A DNA stretch of 64,000 nt. It comes from an uncultured Bacteroidia bacterium (lineage in GTDB: Bacteria; Bacteroidota; Bacteroidia; Bacteroidales; F082). Position 1 is the first letter of the stretch. Each line of letters starts with the position of its first letter. The stretch is from assembly GCA_902800965.1 (NCBI GenBank), contig CADCGK010000001.1, positions 186,001 through 250,000 of the forward strand, in the 5' to 3' direction. A program made the translations under genes and the position numbers. Below are positions 9,071 through 18,425 of the stretch, in pieces. The notes under the pieces were generated by a model. That model was not told where the DNA came from and did not search any database. It saw nothing but the letters and a program-made list of their open reading frames with translations.

Positions 9071-10040
9071 ATTTCTCCCTCCCCGAGAGCATTTCAGCAT
9101 ACCTCCTGAGATGAACTTTCCGTTCCTCAGCAAGCTTCACCGCATCAAGATGAACCGTAGCCTGACTGTAATAATCAGTCATCAACTCCTCCACCGCTTC
9201 TTTAACATGCAATTCATCATAAAGGGCAATCACTTCATCAATTTTTCTGTGTGAATTGACAACGACATCTCCCATATACAAGCCCTTCAAATGTGACTTT
9301 TGTTCTTGGGAAGCCAATTCCAAAGCCTTCAAATACATCATGGTCTTTTTGTTTTCCACGATATCGCCTCCCGTCACCTTACCAAACACTGCCACATCAC
9401 TGTAGCAATCCAAGATATCGTCCTGAAGCTGGAAAGCCATGCCAAGTGCAATGCCGAAATCGTACAAATGCTTCTGATCTACTTCGTCAGCACCGGCAAC
9501 GACAGCACCGACCTGAAGACTCGTCGCCAACAGCACCGCCGTCTTCAAACGAATCATCTCCAGATACTCAGGGATGCTTACATCGTCTTGAGTTTCAAAA
9601 ACCATATCAAACTGCTGTCCCTCACAAACTTCCATCAGCACCTTGTTCAATAGGGCAACCGTCTCCAACGGTCGATGGGTGCGCATGGCAAAATCGTAGG
9701 CCATAACCAAAGCTGCGTCGCCCGAAAGAATAGCCTGATTGGTATTCCATTTCTTATAGACAGTCTCTTTGCCGCGACGCAAAGGAGCCTGGTCCATGAT
9801 ATCATCATGAATCAAGGTAAAGTTATGGGCAGTTTCCAAAGCCAACGCCGGATACTTAGCCTCATTGAATTCACCGCCGAACATATCGCAGGCCAAAAGG
9901 CAAAGCATGGGACGTAGCCGTTTCCCTTTCTGCATCACAGTGTAGGCAATGGGATCATACAGCCCTTCAGGGGTCTTAACGAAATCAACTCCGTTCATGA
10001 ACGCGTCGAATCTCTCTTTAAGTTGTTGTATCTTTTCCAT
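9069..10040 (-). CDS. Polyprenyl diphosphate synthase (farnesyl/geranylgeranyl type)
   Basis: A 323-residue trans-prenyltransferase that condenses isopentenyl diphosphate with allylic diphosphates. KGKRLRPMLCLLA near residue 39 is the substrate-binding GKRLRP loop. The first aspartate-rich motif is LIHDDIMD near 77, with RRGKETV following, and the second is FQLQDDILD near 210. All catalytic Asp are present. Chain length cannot be set with certainty from sequence alone; a short-chain (C15-C20) product is likely by size and overall type. A -7 box ends only 4 nt before the ATG, suggesting a leaderless mRNA. Confidence 0.9.
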   Translation of the reverse strand: MEKIQQLKERFDAFMNGVDFVKTPEGLYDPIAYTVMQKGKRLRPMLCLLACDMFGGEFNEAKYPALALETAHNFTLIHDDIMDQAPLRRGKETVYKKWNTNQAILSGDAALVMAYDFAMRTHRPLETVALLNKVLMEVCEGQQFDMVFETQDDVSIPEYLEMIRLKTAVLLATSLQVGAVVAGADEVDQKHLYDFGIALGMAFQLQDDILDCYSDVAVFGKVTGGDIVENKKTMMYLKALELASQEQKSHLKGLYMGDVVVNSHRKIDEVIALYDELHVKEAVEELMTDYYSQATVHLDAVKLAEERKVHLRRYAEMLSGREK

Positions 10041-10044
10041 ACTG

Positions 10045-10052
10045 CAAAAATA
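10045..10052 (-). promoter_or_regulatory. -7 box abutting the prenyl synthase start
   Basis: Minus-strand TATTTTTG, then CAGT, then the ATG. With only 4 nt between the box and the start codon, transcription should begin at or next to the A of ATG. No clear -33 TTG was found. Confidence 0.5.
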
Positions 10053-10107
10053 ACGATTTTTTGGTGCGATATTTGTATTGATATAATTTTTGTCTAATAG
10101 TCAAGCC

Positions 10108-11025
10108 ATGAAAAAATTCATTCTTCCTGCATTATTGTTGATCACCGCCATGATCACTTCGTGCAACACCACCAAGAAACTATACGAAGCCAAAGAATAT
10201 GACCAAATCATCATGAAAGAGGCTCCAAAGGTATGCTCAGGGCGGATCCAGCCTAAAAAGATCGACCTGATTTCTGCCTCCTATCACGAAGCCAACCAGG
10301 CCGACCACGAACGCATTCAGGCGCTCAAATCCACAGGCAATCCGGATGTCTGGCCCGAGATCTTTGAGCGCTACTGCAGCATGAAAGGTCGCAATGATGC
10401 CTTGGCCTGCTTCCCGAATGAAATCAAGAAAAGGATTAATTATACCAGACTGAACCTGGATGAAGAACTGCAAATGTCGAGGAACAAAGCCGAGGCTTTT
10501 CTTGCAGCCTCGATCAACCAAACACTCGGTTCGGCCAACCCCGACCTCGATAACGCTGACAGAATGATCCGGCAACTTGAAGGCATTAATAAGGAGAATT
10601 CCCATCTCAACGGCTTCAAGGTAAAATCAATATCCAAACGTTATGGCGACATCGGCAGACTAATGCATGTGGAAGTGTTCAAAAAAGAGATTGGACCCAA
10701 TCGCGACGAAACGGTTTCCTTCAAAGAAACCAAAAATGACTTTACCGCCACTGTGACCGACCACAAACTCAGCAAAGAAGCCACCGTCAAAGGTAAAGTG
10801 AACTTCATTGACCCAAGCAACAAACGCATGCTGTTCTCCATGCCATACGAAGTTTCCTCCAAATTCGAGCACAACTACTCCACCGTAGAAGGCTCACTTG
10901 AAGCCTGCTCGGAACAGACCTTGCAAGGATTAAAACAAAAACCCGTCCCCTTTCCCACCGACGAAAGTCTGATCAATGACGCGAAACAAAACTTGATCAA
11001 TCTGATTTACCAGATGATCCAATAA
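10108..11025 (+). CDS. Lipoprotein of unknown function
   Basis: 305 residues. The signal peptide runs MKKFILPALLLITAMITSC with the lipobox Cys at about residue 19. The N-terminal third is helical and resembles a TPR-like start (KKLYEAKEYDQII). Later come a helical Asn/Asp-rich segment, and a beta-rich region around GRLMHVEVFKKE to KGKVNFIDPSN. No known domain was recognised. A TTG 18 nt upstream also opens the frame, but the ATG gives the proper lipoprotein signal. It faces away from the prenyl synthase and ends at a strong terminator, so it is a single-gene unit. Confidence 0.75.
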   Translation: MKKFILPALLLITAMITSCNTTKKLYEAKEYDQIIMKEAPKVCSGRIQPKKIDLISASYHEANQADHERIQALKSTGNPDVWPEIFERYCSMKGRNDALACFPNEIKKRINYTRLNLDEELQMSRNKAEAFLAASINQTLGSANPDLDNADRMIRQLEGINKENSHLNGFKVKSISKRYGDIGRLMHVEVFKKEIGPNRDETVSFKETKNDFTATVTDHKLSKEATVKGKVNFIDPSNKRMLFSMPYEVSSKFEHNYSTVEGSLEACSEQTLQGLKQKPVPFPTDESLINDAKQNLINLIYQMIQ

Positions 11026-11027
11026 AC

Positions 11028-11058
11028 AAAAAAAGCGAGGTAGAACCTCGCTTTTTTT
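11028..11058. terminator. Bidirectional hairpin terminator
   Basis: Stem GCGAGG (11035-11040) pairs with CCTCGC (11046-11051) around TAGAA, with flanking A7 and T7 tracts. It lies between the lipoprotein gene and the convergent phosphofructokinase gene. Confidence 0.9.
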
Positions 11059-11059
11059 A

Positions 11060-12277
11060 TCACCAATTCAAGATTTTTTTGAAATCATATTCCTCGGGAT
11101 TCGGCAAGTATTGCTTGGCTGCCTCATAATCCTCAGGCGTGATATACTGTAAGCCTTCGTTGAAGATCAACTCTGCTTTGGGACCGTTAAGGTTGACCAA
11201 ACGTGGCTTGATTTTGCCGTTTTCATCCTCGACATCTTTCAAATACAGAGGAATAATTTCACCTTTCGGGTTGGTGGTGACCATGGCGCCCGTTACACCT
11301 TGCATGAAAAGTTTTTTCACGCCATAACCCAACAACGAGCAGTAAGTCAAGTCATAGCCATTGGGCTGCACACAACGGATGCCATAGCCGATTTCCACTG
11401 GACGGCTCTTCACACTGATGCCAAGAAGCTTCAAGCGCTGCTGGAGAAGCAAATTGAAGATGTGTGCCTTGCTGACATTGCCCAGCTCTGGATGGCCGTG
11501 TTCGTCATAGGTAAAGGCCACGCCCGATTTTTCAATCTCCTGGTCGGTCATGAAATGGAATACGCCTTCGCTGATGATGATCACACCATAGCCGACACCG
11601 AGGATTTTGCGTTTGACGATGGAGCTGACCATCAACTGGATGATGGCTTCAAGCGTAACATCTGTTTTGTTGAACATTTCAGGGATAATCACCATCGGAC
11701 AGTGGCAGGCAGAAGTCATGCCGAAAGCAAGGTGACCCGCCTCACGTCCCATGGCAGAGAGCACGAACCAGTTGCCGCTAGTACGGGCGTCTTCATAAAC
11801 AGTCTGCACCAAATGCACGGCAGCGTCCTTGGCTGAATAGTAGCCAAAAGTAGGGTTGCCATCAGGAAGTGGGAGGTCGTTGTCGATAGTCTTGGGAACG
11901 TGGATGTTCTGAATCGGCACGTTGTTCTCGTTCAGATACTTGGAGATACGGTTGGCTGTTGAAGCCGTGTCGTCGCCACCAATGGTGACAAGCAACTTGA
12001 TGTTATTCTCTACAAAAAAGTCGGTGTTGAACTCCTCGTTCTTCGGTTTATAGCGGCTCATTCGAAGTGCAGATCCGCCTTGTTTTTGGATGTCGTCAGC
12101 CCACATGAAGTCGAGCTCTTCCACTTCTTTTTCTTTTTTGAAAAGGTTTTTATAACCATCATGTAAGCCTAACACACGATAACCGTCTTTTAAAAAAGTC
12201 TTGGCTACGGTGCTGATAACTGTGTTGATCCCGGGTGCCGGACCGCCGCCGGCGAGGATTACGATAGAGTCTTTCAT
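11060..12277 (-). CDS. 6-phosphofructokinase family enzyme with PPi-type residues
   Basis: A 405-residue glycolytic phosphotransferase acting on fructose 6-phosphate. The N-terminal nucleotide loop is GGGPAPGIN. The phosphoryl-donor site reads TIGGDDTAST (about residue 106) and the catalytic loop PKTIDND (about 133). In this family Asp after GGD, and Lys in place of Gly in P-K-TIDND, are hallmarks of pyrophosphate-dependent enzymes rather than ATP-dependent ones. The substrate motif SAMGREAGHLA is intact. I start at the ATG at 12277, because the upstream in-frame ATG adds ten residues encoded by an AT-rich repeat. Donor choice is inferred, not shown. Confidence 0.88.
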   Translation of the reverse strand: MKDSIVILAGGGPAPGINTVISTVAKTFLKDGYRVLGLHDGYKNLFKKEKEVEELDFMWADDIQKQGGSALRMSRYKPKNEEFNTDFFVENNIKLLVTIGGDDTASTANRISKYLNENNVPIQNIHVPKTIDNDLPLPDGNPTFGYYSAKDAAVHLVQTVYEDARTSGNWFVLSAMGREAGHLAFGMTSACHCPMVIIPEMFNKTDVTLEAIIQLMVSSIVKRKILGVGYGVIIISEGVFHFMTDQEIEKSGVAFTYDEHGHPELGNVSKAHIFNLLLQQRLKLLGISVKSRPVEIGYGIRCVQPNGYDLTYCSLLGYGVKKLFMQGVTGAMVTTNPKGEIIPLYLKDVEDENGKIKPRLVNLNGPKAELIFNEGLQYITPEDYEAAKQYLPNPEEYDFKKILNW

Positions 12278-12285
12278 TATAGATT

Positions 12286-12316
12286 GATTTAAAGATTTAA
12301 AATTCAAAGATTTAAA
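12286..12316. repeat. AT-rich octamer repeat (GATTTAAA x3) in the phosphofructokinase leader
   Basis: Three copies of GATTTAAA start at 12286, 12294 and 12309 in the gap between the GH92 stop and the phosphofructokinase start. The function is unknown; a loosely similar AATTTAGA pattern lies before adk near 45152-45180. Confidence 0.5.
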
Positions 12317-12328
12317 GATGAAATATCA

Positions 12329-15214
12329 TTATTCGATGACGAATTCGTCGCAGAAAATCCACGCGGGTTGACCCGAACCGACATGCCAGTCGGGACAAGT
12401 ACCTATGTTCTTGGCAACCATCTTCACATAACACACCTCACAGTGAGGACGAACTTCCATCTCTTGAATGACGGCATCCTCCTCATCCATAGGAATGCGA
12501 TTCGTCACCTTGCCTACACTTCTGAATCGTTTGCCATCTTCGCTGACAAGGAACTCTACTTCTTTCGGCATGAAGATCCAGGACCCTTGTTCCTGAAGGA
12601 AGCTGCCCGCCAGTCTATTAACCCGTTGTTTGGCGCCCAAGTCGACGGTTGCCACCAAATCCACGCCATGATAACCTTGCCAAGTGCCAGTGCGGAAGTT
12701 TTCGCCACCACGTTGATGGTCAATCAATGCCTTAAGGCCACCCGCTTCATACTGGTCAGAATAAGGATGTTCCAACGCAACTGCCAGCTTAGCATCAATG
12801 TAATGGAATTCAGCATCGATGATGCGGCTCCAACGGCCATCCTGCAAAGCAGCCGCACGTATTTGGGTGGACTTTTTCAAAACAATGGGATCGGCATAAA
12901 CCAAACTACTCTCATTGGGATCAGTGCCATCAAGTGTATAATATATCAGAGCACCCTCCAATGGATGGCTCAAGACAACCGTGAGGCTGTCAAAGAATGT
13001 GTTCGACTCCGCATTGATAGCCGGAACCACTAAAATGCTTTCACCCGGGATGCGCATCACAGGGCATTGCTCCGGTTGGGTAGCCCATGGTGAGTCGGGG
13101 GTGGAAGTCATATCGAAAACCAACTCGCCCCCATTATAGATCTCGTCAAAGGTAATAAAACTGCGCTCCAACGGATTGCCATTGAGTTTTGCCGAACTTA
13201 CAAAGCAGTTTTGAGGGCTCAAGTTCTTTGCTTTCACTATAAACCGCTTGCCATTCTCAAGATTAAGCGTTACTTGCTCGAAACGCGGGATACCAAGCAC
13301 ATAATAGCCTGAAGCTGGTGTTACCGGATAGAATCCCATGGCTGAGAACACACCCCAAGCAGACATCTGTCCGCAATCCTCGTTACCACAAAGGCCATCA
13401 CGTTCGTCCGTATAGAACTCGTCCAAGACCTGTTTCACATATTTCTGGGTCTTGGTAGGCTGGCCTATGAAGTTGTACAAATACACCGTATTGTGGCTGG
13501 GTTCGTTGCCATGGGCGTATTGTCCGATCAGACCAGTGATATCAGGCTGTTCACGACCAGAGAGTTTGCTCGAAGCGGTGAACAATCCATCCAGTTTTTT
13601 GCCATAGCCTTCCCATCCACCCATAAGATCAATGTGAGTATTGATGTCCTGCGGCACAAAGAAGTTATACTGCCAAGTATTGGCCTCTGTTAGTGTAAAA
13701 TTGACTTGAGTAGGATCGAACGGCTGCATATAGCCGCCATTGCGCCTGCCTTGGAAGAACTGGTTTTTCGGGTTAAAAAGATTCTTATAAGCTTGGGCTC
13801 TTTTATAGAACTCATCAGCAATTTCAGTTTTGCCCAAGGCTTCAGCCATTCGGGCCACGCACCAGTCATCGTATGCATATTCCAATGTTTTGGAGGTGGC
13901 TTCACCTTCCACATCTACCGGGATGAAACCGTATTTCACATAGGCTCCCATGCCACGACGATCCTGTCTGGAAGAATTCACCATGGCTTCCAATGCCTTT
14001 TCTGCTTCAAAATCTCGAATACCGCAGAAATAAGCGTCAGCGATCACAGGTATGGCGTGATTACCGATCATGCAATGGGTCTCATTTGCAGCCAATTCCC
14101 AAATGGGAAGCATGTGCTCCGGATCGGTTTCATAATCATTAATAAAGGTATTAATAAAGTCGAGGGTGCGATCTCGTTGGATAATGCTGAACAAAGGATG
14201 CAAGCTGCGAAAAGTATCCCATAGCGAAAACACCGTGTAAACGGGGCGTTCTGATTGATGAATCTGAAGATCGTGTGCGCGGTAACGGCCATCGGCATCA
14301 GAGAACAAATTGGGGGCGATCATAGCGTGATAGAGGCTAGTGTAGAAAACTCGCATATCAGCTTCTTCTTTGCCTTGTATCTCAATGCGTTTCAGCTCTG
14401 CATTCCATTTGTCAAAAGCTCTCCGTGCAAGAGCATCAATATCGAAGTCACCTTCGTCAAGTTCTGCTTTCATGTTGTTCTTGGCACCTTCGGCATCAAC
14501 TGCGGAGATGGCGATGCGCATCACGATCGTCTCACCTTCTTCCGTATCAAAGACAAACGTGCCGTTATGTTTTTCATCAACGGTGTAGTTCTTCATGGGT
14601 TTGGAGAACTCAGCGTAGAAATAGAGATATTGGTCGTTGGCCCAGTCTCGGGTACGGCGGAAGCCTGCAATGGAGGTTTCAGATTCCACATCAAGTGTAG
14701 ATTCATACACAAACTCGTCGTTAACCCCCTGTGTCATATTCAATAATAGCTTGGCTTCGTCCGACTTGGGGAAGGTGCAGCTCATCATGCCGACACGGTC
14801 GCCAGTAGCTAGGGCAACAAGCACTTGAGGGTTGTCGAAAGCCACGCTGTAATAGCCTGGCTTGGCACACTCGTTCTCATGGCTAAAGGAGGTGCAGACG
14901 GCATTGCCGACCGCGGGTGTAAACCTGAAATCACCGTAGTCAGAGCAGCCAGTGCCACTTAAGTGAGTGGTGCTGAAACCAAGTATGGAATCGTCAGAGG
15001 TGTGGTATCCCGAGCAACCGTCCCAATCGTTCATACGGGTGTCGGGACTGAACTGCATCATGCCAAAAGGCACTGTGGCACCAGGGAAGGTATGGCCGTG
15101 ACCTCCTGTACCAATAAAAGGATCCACCAAGGCAGCCGGCTCAACGGGAGCCTGTTTCTGGCAAGAAAACATCAAAACAGAGATAGAGAGAAGAGTAATA
15201 ACGGTATGCTTCAT
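12329..15214 (-). CDS. GH92 alpha-mannosidase lipoprotein
   Basis: A 961-residue predicted surface or periplasmic lipoprotein (signal MKHTVITLLSISVLMFSC). The GH92 fold starts at VDPFIGTGGHGHTFPGA. Key conserved blocks are DWDGCSGYH, GNEPSHN near residue 565, and DGLCGNEDCGQMSAW near 605, which include the catalytic acid and calcium ligands known in the family. After the catalytic part come a chitobiase-C-like segment (about 730-770, YYTLDGTDPNES) and a discoidin-like carbohydrate-binding module (about 840-945). It should trim alpha-linked mannose from glycans. The upstream ATG at 15319 was rejected because it would destroy the signal peptide. No SusCD pair is adjacent. Confidence 0.93.
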   Translation of the reverse strand: MKHTVITLLSISVLMFSCQKQAPVEPAALVDPFIGTGGHGHTFPGATVPFGMMQFSPDTRMNDWDGCSGYHTSDDSILGFSTTHLSGTGCSDYGDFRFTPAVGNAVCTSFSHENECAKPGYYSVAFDNPQVLVALATGDRVGMMSCTFPKSDEAKLLLNMTQGVNDEFVYESTLDVESETSIAGFRRTRDWANDQYLYFYAEFSKPMKNYTVDEKHNGTFVFDTEEGETIVMRIAISAVDAEGAKNNMKAELDEGDFDIDALARRAFDKWNAELKRIEIQGKEEADMRVFYTSLYHAMIAPNLFSDADGRYRAHDLQIHQSERPVYTVFSLWDTFRSLHPLFSIIQRDRTLDFINTFINDYETDPEHMLPIWELAANETHCMIGNHAIPVIADAYFCGIRDFEAEKALEAMVNSSRQDRRGMGAYVKYGFIPVDVEGEATSKTLEYAYDDWCVARMAEALGKTEIADEFYKRAQAYKNLFNPKNQFFQGRRNGGYMQPFDPTQVNFTLTEANTWQYNFFVPQDINTHIDLMGGWEGYGKKLDGLFTASSKLSGREQPDITGLIGQYAHGNEPSHNTVYLYNFIGQPTKTQKYVKQVLDEFYTDERDGLCGNEDCGQMSAWGVFSAMGFYPVTPASGYYVLGIPRFEQVTLNLENGKRFIVKAKNLSPQNCFVSSAKLNGNPLERSFITFDEIYNGGELVFDMTSTPDSPWATQPEQCPVMRIPGESILVVPAINAESNTFFDSLTVVLSHPLEGALIYYTLDGTDPNESSLVYADPIVLKKSTQIRAAALQDGRWSRIIDAEFHYIDAKLAVALEHPYSDQYEAGGLKALIDHQRGGENFRTGTWQGYHGVDLVATVDLGAKQRVNRLAGSFLQEQGSWIFMPKEVEFLVSEDGKRFRSVGKVTNRIPMDEEDAVIQEMEVRPHCEVCYVKMVAKNIGTCPDWHVGSGQPAWIFCDEFVIE

Positions 15215-15240
15215 GGCAAGGTTTTTGTGATAACGCAGTT

Positions 15241-15311
15241 CAAAATTAGAAAAAAAACACAAAAAAGGCACCCAAAAACAAAAAGTTTTATTATTTTTGC
15301 ATGCAAAACTA
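15241..15311. promoter_or_regulatory. Divergent promoters for the GH92 gene and the T9SS cargo
   Basis: Plus strand: TATTTTTG at 15292-15299, about 50 nt before the cargo gene start. Minus strand: TAATTTTG at 15241-15248, 26 nt before the GH92 start. A second minus box, TAGTTTTG at 15304-15311, overlaps the plus promoter through the palindrome TTTTGCATGCAAAA (15295-15308). No clear -33 elements. Confidence 0.45.
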
Positions 15312-15354
15312 GAAAACACACTAAAAATTCATTATTAACTTAAATCATTACAAA

Positions 15355-17340
15355 ATGAAAAAAGTACTTTTACTTTCATTGAGCCTTCTGTTAGGCTTCA
15401 GTGCTTTTGCCCAGAAGCGCGCCTCCATGGCACAGCAACGTGTGGCAAAGAACGACCTCGTATCGGCTAAGATGGAAAACAAAAAAGTCGCTTTTGGTAA
15501 AGAAGCCACTACTCCTTCTGCAGCAGCATTTGCACCAAAATCAGACAAGAGCGTTGTCATCAACAGATACGAAGACATCGAAGATGCAGAACTCATGTGG
15601 TCATTCTACGACCTTCAGTCAAACGGTTGGGTTTCAAACCGTATGACGCAATTTGCAAACGGTAGTGTTGCCGTTACTGCAACCATGTCACACCAAAACA
15701 ACAACAGCGGCGGCTCCGACCGTGGTACTGGTTACAACTTCTATGATGGTACTGGTTGGGATGACCAGCCCGAAACACGCGTTGAAGATGTGAGAACCGG
15801 TTGGCCCACCATCGACAAATGGGGTGCCACTGGTGAAATCCTCATCTCCCACGCTCCTCTTCGTTGCTGGACCAGAGAAGTCGCTGGTGAAGGCGAATGG
15901 CAATACATGAGCGAACTTCCGTATTCACCCGAAGGTTTCCCGTATTCTGACGATGCATCATGGCCAAGATTAGCCACTAGTGGTGACAACAACAACATCA
16001 TCCACGTGATTGCTGACATCCAGCACACTGTTTCAGATGACGAAGTTCACCACTATCAGGTTTACTACCGTTCAGAAGACGGTGTGAACTGGACTTGCCA
16101 GTACTCTCCTTTGGCTCAGGACAACGAAGAAGTTGACAGCTTCACCGCTGATAACTACAACATCGCTGCCAACGGCCACAATGTTGCCATTATCTACTCA
16201 GACGGTCTCCAGAGCAACTTGGTGATGTACAAATCCACCGACGATGGTATGACCTGGACCAGAACCGACATTTGGGAGAACCCCATCAACGGTTGCGACT
16301 GGTTAACCGACTCTTGCTCCATCACCACCGACACCATCTTCGGTCCCTGCAACACCTCTATCGTTATCGATAACAACGGCATTGTCCACGTTGCTTTCAG
16401 CACCTGGGAATGGTATCATGACGCTCTCGACAATAACGTTGGTTACTTCATCGGCAGAAGCGTTGACGGCATCTACTACTGGAACGATACCCAAGAGGCT
16501 CCTATCCAATCCCCCGATGGCAATCCTTACCACGCTGTAAGACTGTGGTGGCCTTCTGAAGAATCAGGTTATGTCAACATGCACAACGACTCCACCAAAT
16601 GGATCGGTTTTGTGCCGATGTATGAAGGCGTTCAGTATGACTACAACCTGCAATATTACGAAACTGACTATTGGTACAAAATCCGCGGTGCTGCATCAGC
16701 CATGCCTGCTTTGTGCGTCGATCCTCAAGGCAACCTCGCCTGCGCCTACTCAGCACCTTGCACTGCTCGTTTGAGCGATGGTACTCCTCAATACTACCTC
16801 AGAAGCATCTATGTTAGCTACCGTAATGTTGACGAAGGTTACTGGCATCAATGCGAAGACGACCTCACTGATCCCGATAACGATATCATGTACGAAGTTG
16901 GTGAATCATTCTTCACCATCGCCGCTACCAATACTGTCAATCCTGGTGAATTCTGGTTCGGCTACCAAACTGACGACCACACTGGCCTCTTCGTTGGTTC
17001 AGGTGCTACACAAATAACAGGTTCTGAAAACTACATCCATGGTGTGAAGGTCATTGCAAATCCTGAATTTGTCAGCGTTCCTGAAAACACCCAAGCCCAA
17101 GACGTTGTTTACAACATCTATCCTAACCCTGCTACCGAGAACTACATCGTTGTTGAATCAGCTCAGAAAGCTGACGCTACCATCACCATCGTCAACCTGG
17201 TTGGCCAGACTGTGATGAAGTTCAACAAGAGCCTCAACCTCGGTGCCAACACCATCAACATTGACCTCAAGAGCGGAATCTACTTCTGCACTGTCAGTGC
17301 CAACGGCTTCGACAAGACCATGAAGTTCGTTGTCAAATAA
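15355..17340 (+). CDS. Secreted beta-propeller-like T9SS cargo protein
   Basis: 661 residues. Signal peptide MKKVLLLSLSLLLGFSAFAQ; an Ala/Lys-rich linker follows to about residue 65. The central part (about 75-560) has repeated short Trp/Asp-rich strands and sialidase-like phrases such as YKSTDDGMTWTRTD and YRSEDGVNWTC, which suggest a BNR-type beta-propeller, but no catalytic Arg triad is evident. The last about 85 residues form a type A T9SS sorting domain, starting at YNIYPNPATEN and ending SGIYFCTVSAN to a basic MKFVVK. The ligand or enzyme activity is unknown. The gene is monocistronic and its 3' end overlaps convergent pdxA by 8 bp. Confidence 0.85.
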   Translation: MKKVLLLSLSLLLGFSAFAQKRASMAQQRVAKNDLVSAKMENKKVAFGKEATTPSAAAFAPKSDKSVVINRYEDIEDAELMWSFYDLQSNGWVSNRMTQFANGSVAVTATMSHQNNNSGGSDRGTGYNFYDGTGWDDQPETRVEDVRTGWPTIDKWGATGEILISHAPLRCWTREVAGEGEWQYMSELPYSPEGFPYSDDASWPRLATSGDNNNIIHVIADIQHTVSDDEVHHYQVYYRSEDGVNWTCQYSPLAQDNEEVDSFTADNYNIAANGHNVAIIYSDGLQSNLVMYKSTDDGMTWTRTDIWENPINGCDWLTDSCSITTDTIFGPCNTSIVIDNNGIVHVAFSTWEWYHDALDNNVGYFIGRSVDGIYYWNDTQEAPIQSPDGNPYHAVRLWWPSEESGYVNMHNDSTKWIGFVPMYEGVQYDYNLQYYETDYWYKIRGAASAMPALCVDPQGNLACAYSAPCTARLSDGTPQYYLRSIYVSYRNVDEGYWHQCEDDLTDPDNDIMYEVGESFFTIAATNTVNPGEFWFGYQTDDHTGLFVGSGATQITGSENYIHGVKVIANPEFVSVPENTQAQDVVYNIYPNPATENYIVVESAQKADATITIVNLVGQTVMKFNKSLNLGANTINIDLKSGIYFCTVSANGFDKTMKFVVK

Positions 17341-18352
17341 GATTTAGATTATTTACCAAATCTAAAGCAAGAAACATCGCCTGGCGCATCGCGTCAGGCG
17401 ATGCTTCGTTTTTATTGGCAATGTCATAAGCAGGACCATGGAAAGGCGTAGTGCGAACCACCGGCAAACCGGCAGTAAAGATAGCACCCCCGTTGGCAGA
17501 GATTAGCTTGAAAGGCAAAGCAGCCTGGTCGTGATACATTGCCAGCACCGCATCATATTTCCTCCAAGCCCCAGATGAAAACAAGTTGTCAGACGGGAAT
17601 GGCCCAAAAGCGTATAATCCGTTTTTCTTGGCCATCTCCAACACTGGAGCTATGATGTCCTGCTCCTCTTCTCCTGCTAAGCCTGCGTCTCCTGCATGCG
17701 GATTCAGGCCCAAAACGGCGATTTTCGGCGAAGCAATATTGAAATTCTTTTTCAGGGCATTGGCTAGAATGATCAACTTATGCAGCACCATCTCCTTGGT
17801 AATGCTGGCCATGGCTTCCTTCATTGAGATATCCGAGGTAACCATGCCGATACGGATATAGTCGCTAACTAAAATCTCGAGATAATCCTGATTGTTGAAC
17901 AAGGATGACAAGTAATCCGACTGCCCTTTGAAATTGAAACGCTCTGACTTCAAAATAGCAGGATTGACAGGAGCGGTTACCAATGCATCAATGTTGCCTT
18001 TCACCAAATCATCAGCAGCTCGCTTCAACGAAAGCACCGCCATCCTTCCAGCTTGCTCCGTAGCAAACCCCGGCTCTATCTTCAACTCATCATCAGTAAT
18101 ATTGACAATGTTGAATTTCTGCGCCCATGCTTGACGTACATCTCTTGTCAAAGAATAATTGAATTCCTCAATTCCCAAGCTTTTTTTATAATAAGACAAC
18201 ACTTTCGACTGACCATACAAAACGGGAGTCATCATCTGTAACATTCGGGTATCCGAAAAAGCTTTCAAAATGACTTCGTATGAAATACCATTGAAATCGC
18301 CATGGGTAATACCTATCCTGACGGATTTTGAGGGAGTATTAGCGGCCTGCAT
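17333..18352 (-). CDS. pdxA: 4-hydroxythreonine-4-phosphate dehydrogenase
   Basis: A 339-residue NAD-dependent, metal-binding dehydrogenase of the DXP-dependent pyridoxal phosphate route. Motifs: ITHGDFNGISYE near residue 14, ALVTAPVNPAIL near 125, GLNPHAGDAG near 213, and KYDAVLAMYHDQAALPFK near 265, followed by GLPVVRTTPFHGPAYDIA. The metal-binding His in NPHAG, YHDQ and the catalytic region are visible. The length is normal. Its 3' coding end carries a hairpin that could terminate the opposing cargo gene. pdxJ is not in the window. Confidence 0.93.
   Translation of the reverse strand: MQAANTPSKSVRIGITHGDFNGISYEVILKAFSDTRMLQMMTPVLYGQSKVLSYYKKSLGIEEFNYSLTRDVRQAWAQKFNIVNITDDELKIEPGFATEQAGRMAVLSLKRAADDLVKGNIDALVTAPVNPAILKSERFNFKGQSDYLSSLFNNQDYLEILVSDYIRIGMVTSDISMKEAMASITKEMVLHKLIILANALKKNFNIASPKIAVLGLNPHAGDAGLAGEEEQDIIAPVLEMAKKNGLYAFGPFPSDNLFSSGAWRKYDAVLAMYHDQAALPFKLISANGGAIFTAGLPVVRTTPFHGPAYDIANKNEASPDAMRQAMFLALDLVNNLNLI
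17375..17413 (+). terminator. Candidate terminator of the T9SS cargo gene, inside pdxA
   Basis: Perfect 9-bp stem CATCGCCTG (17375-17383) with CAGGCGATG (17395-17403) around an 11-nt loop, followed by CTTCG and T5. It starts 35 nt after the cargo stop codon but lies wholly within the pdxA coding region. Confidence 0.5.
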
Positions 18353-18387
18353 AATCCTGAATTTTAAAGGGTTAGAAAAATCACCTT

Positions 18388-18395
18388 CAAAATTA
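18388..18395 (-). promoter_or_regulatory. -7 box for pdxA (TAATTTTG)
   Basis: A minus-strand TAnnTTTG match 35 nt before the pdxA start codon, in the gap after the upstream receptor gene. No convincing -33 TTG. Confidence 0.4.
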
Positions 18396-18425
18396 GGATA
18401 TTATTTTGTTAAAAGCAAATAAAAA

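Noticed and set aside
15819..16400. True sialidase for the 661-residue cargo
   Set aside because: BNR-like phrases occur, but the catalytic Arg triad, Tyr and Glu of sialidases cannot be placed.
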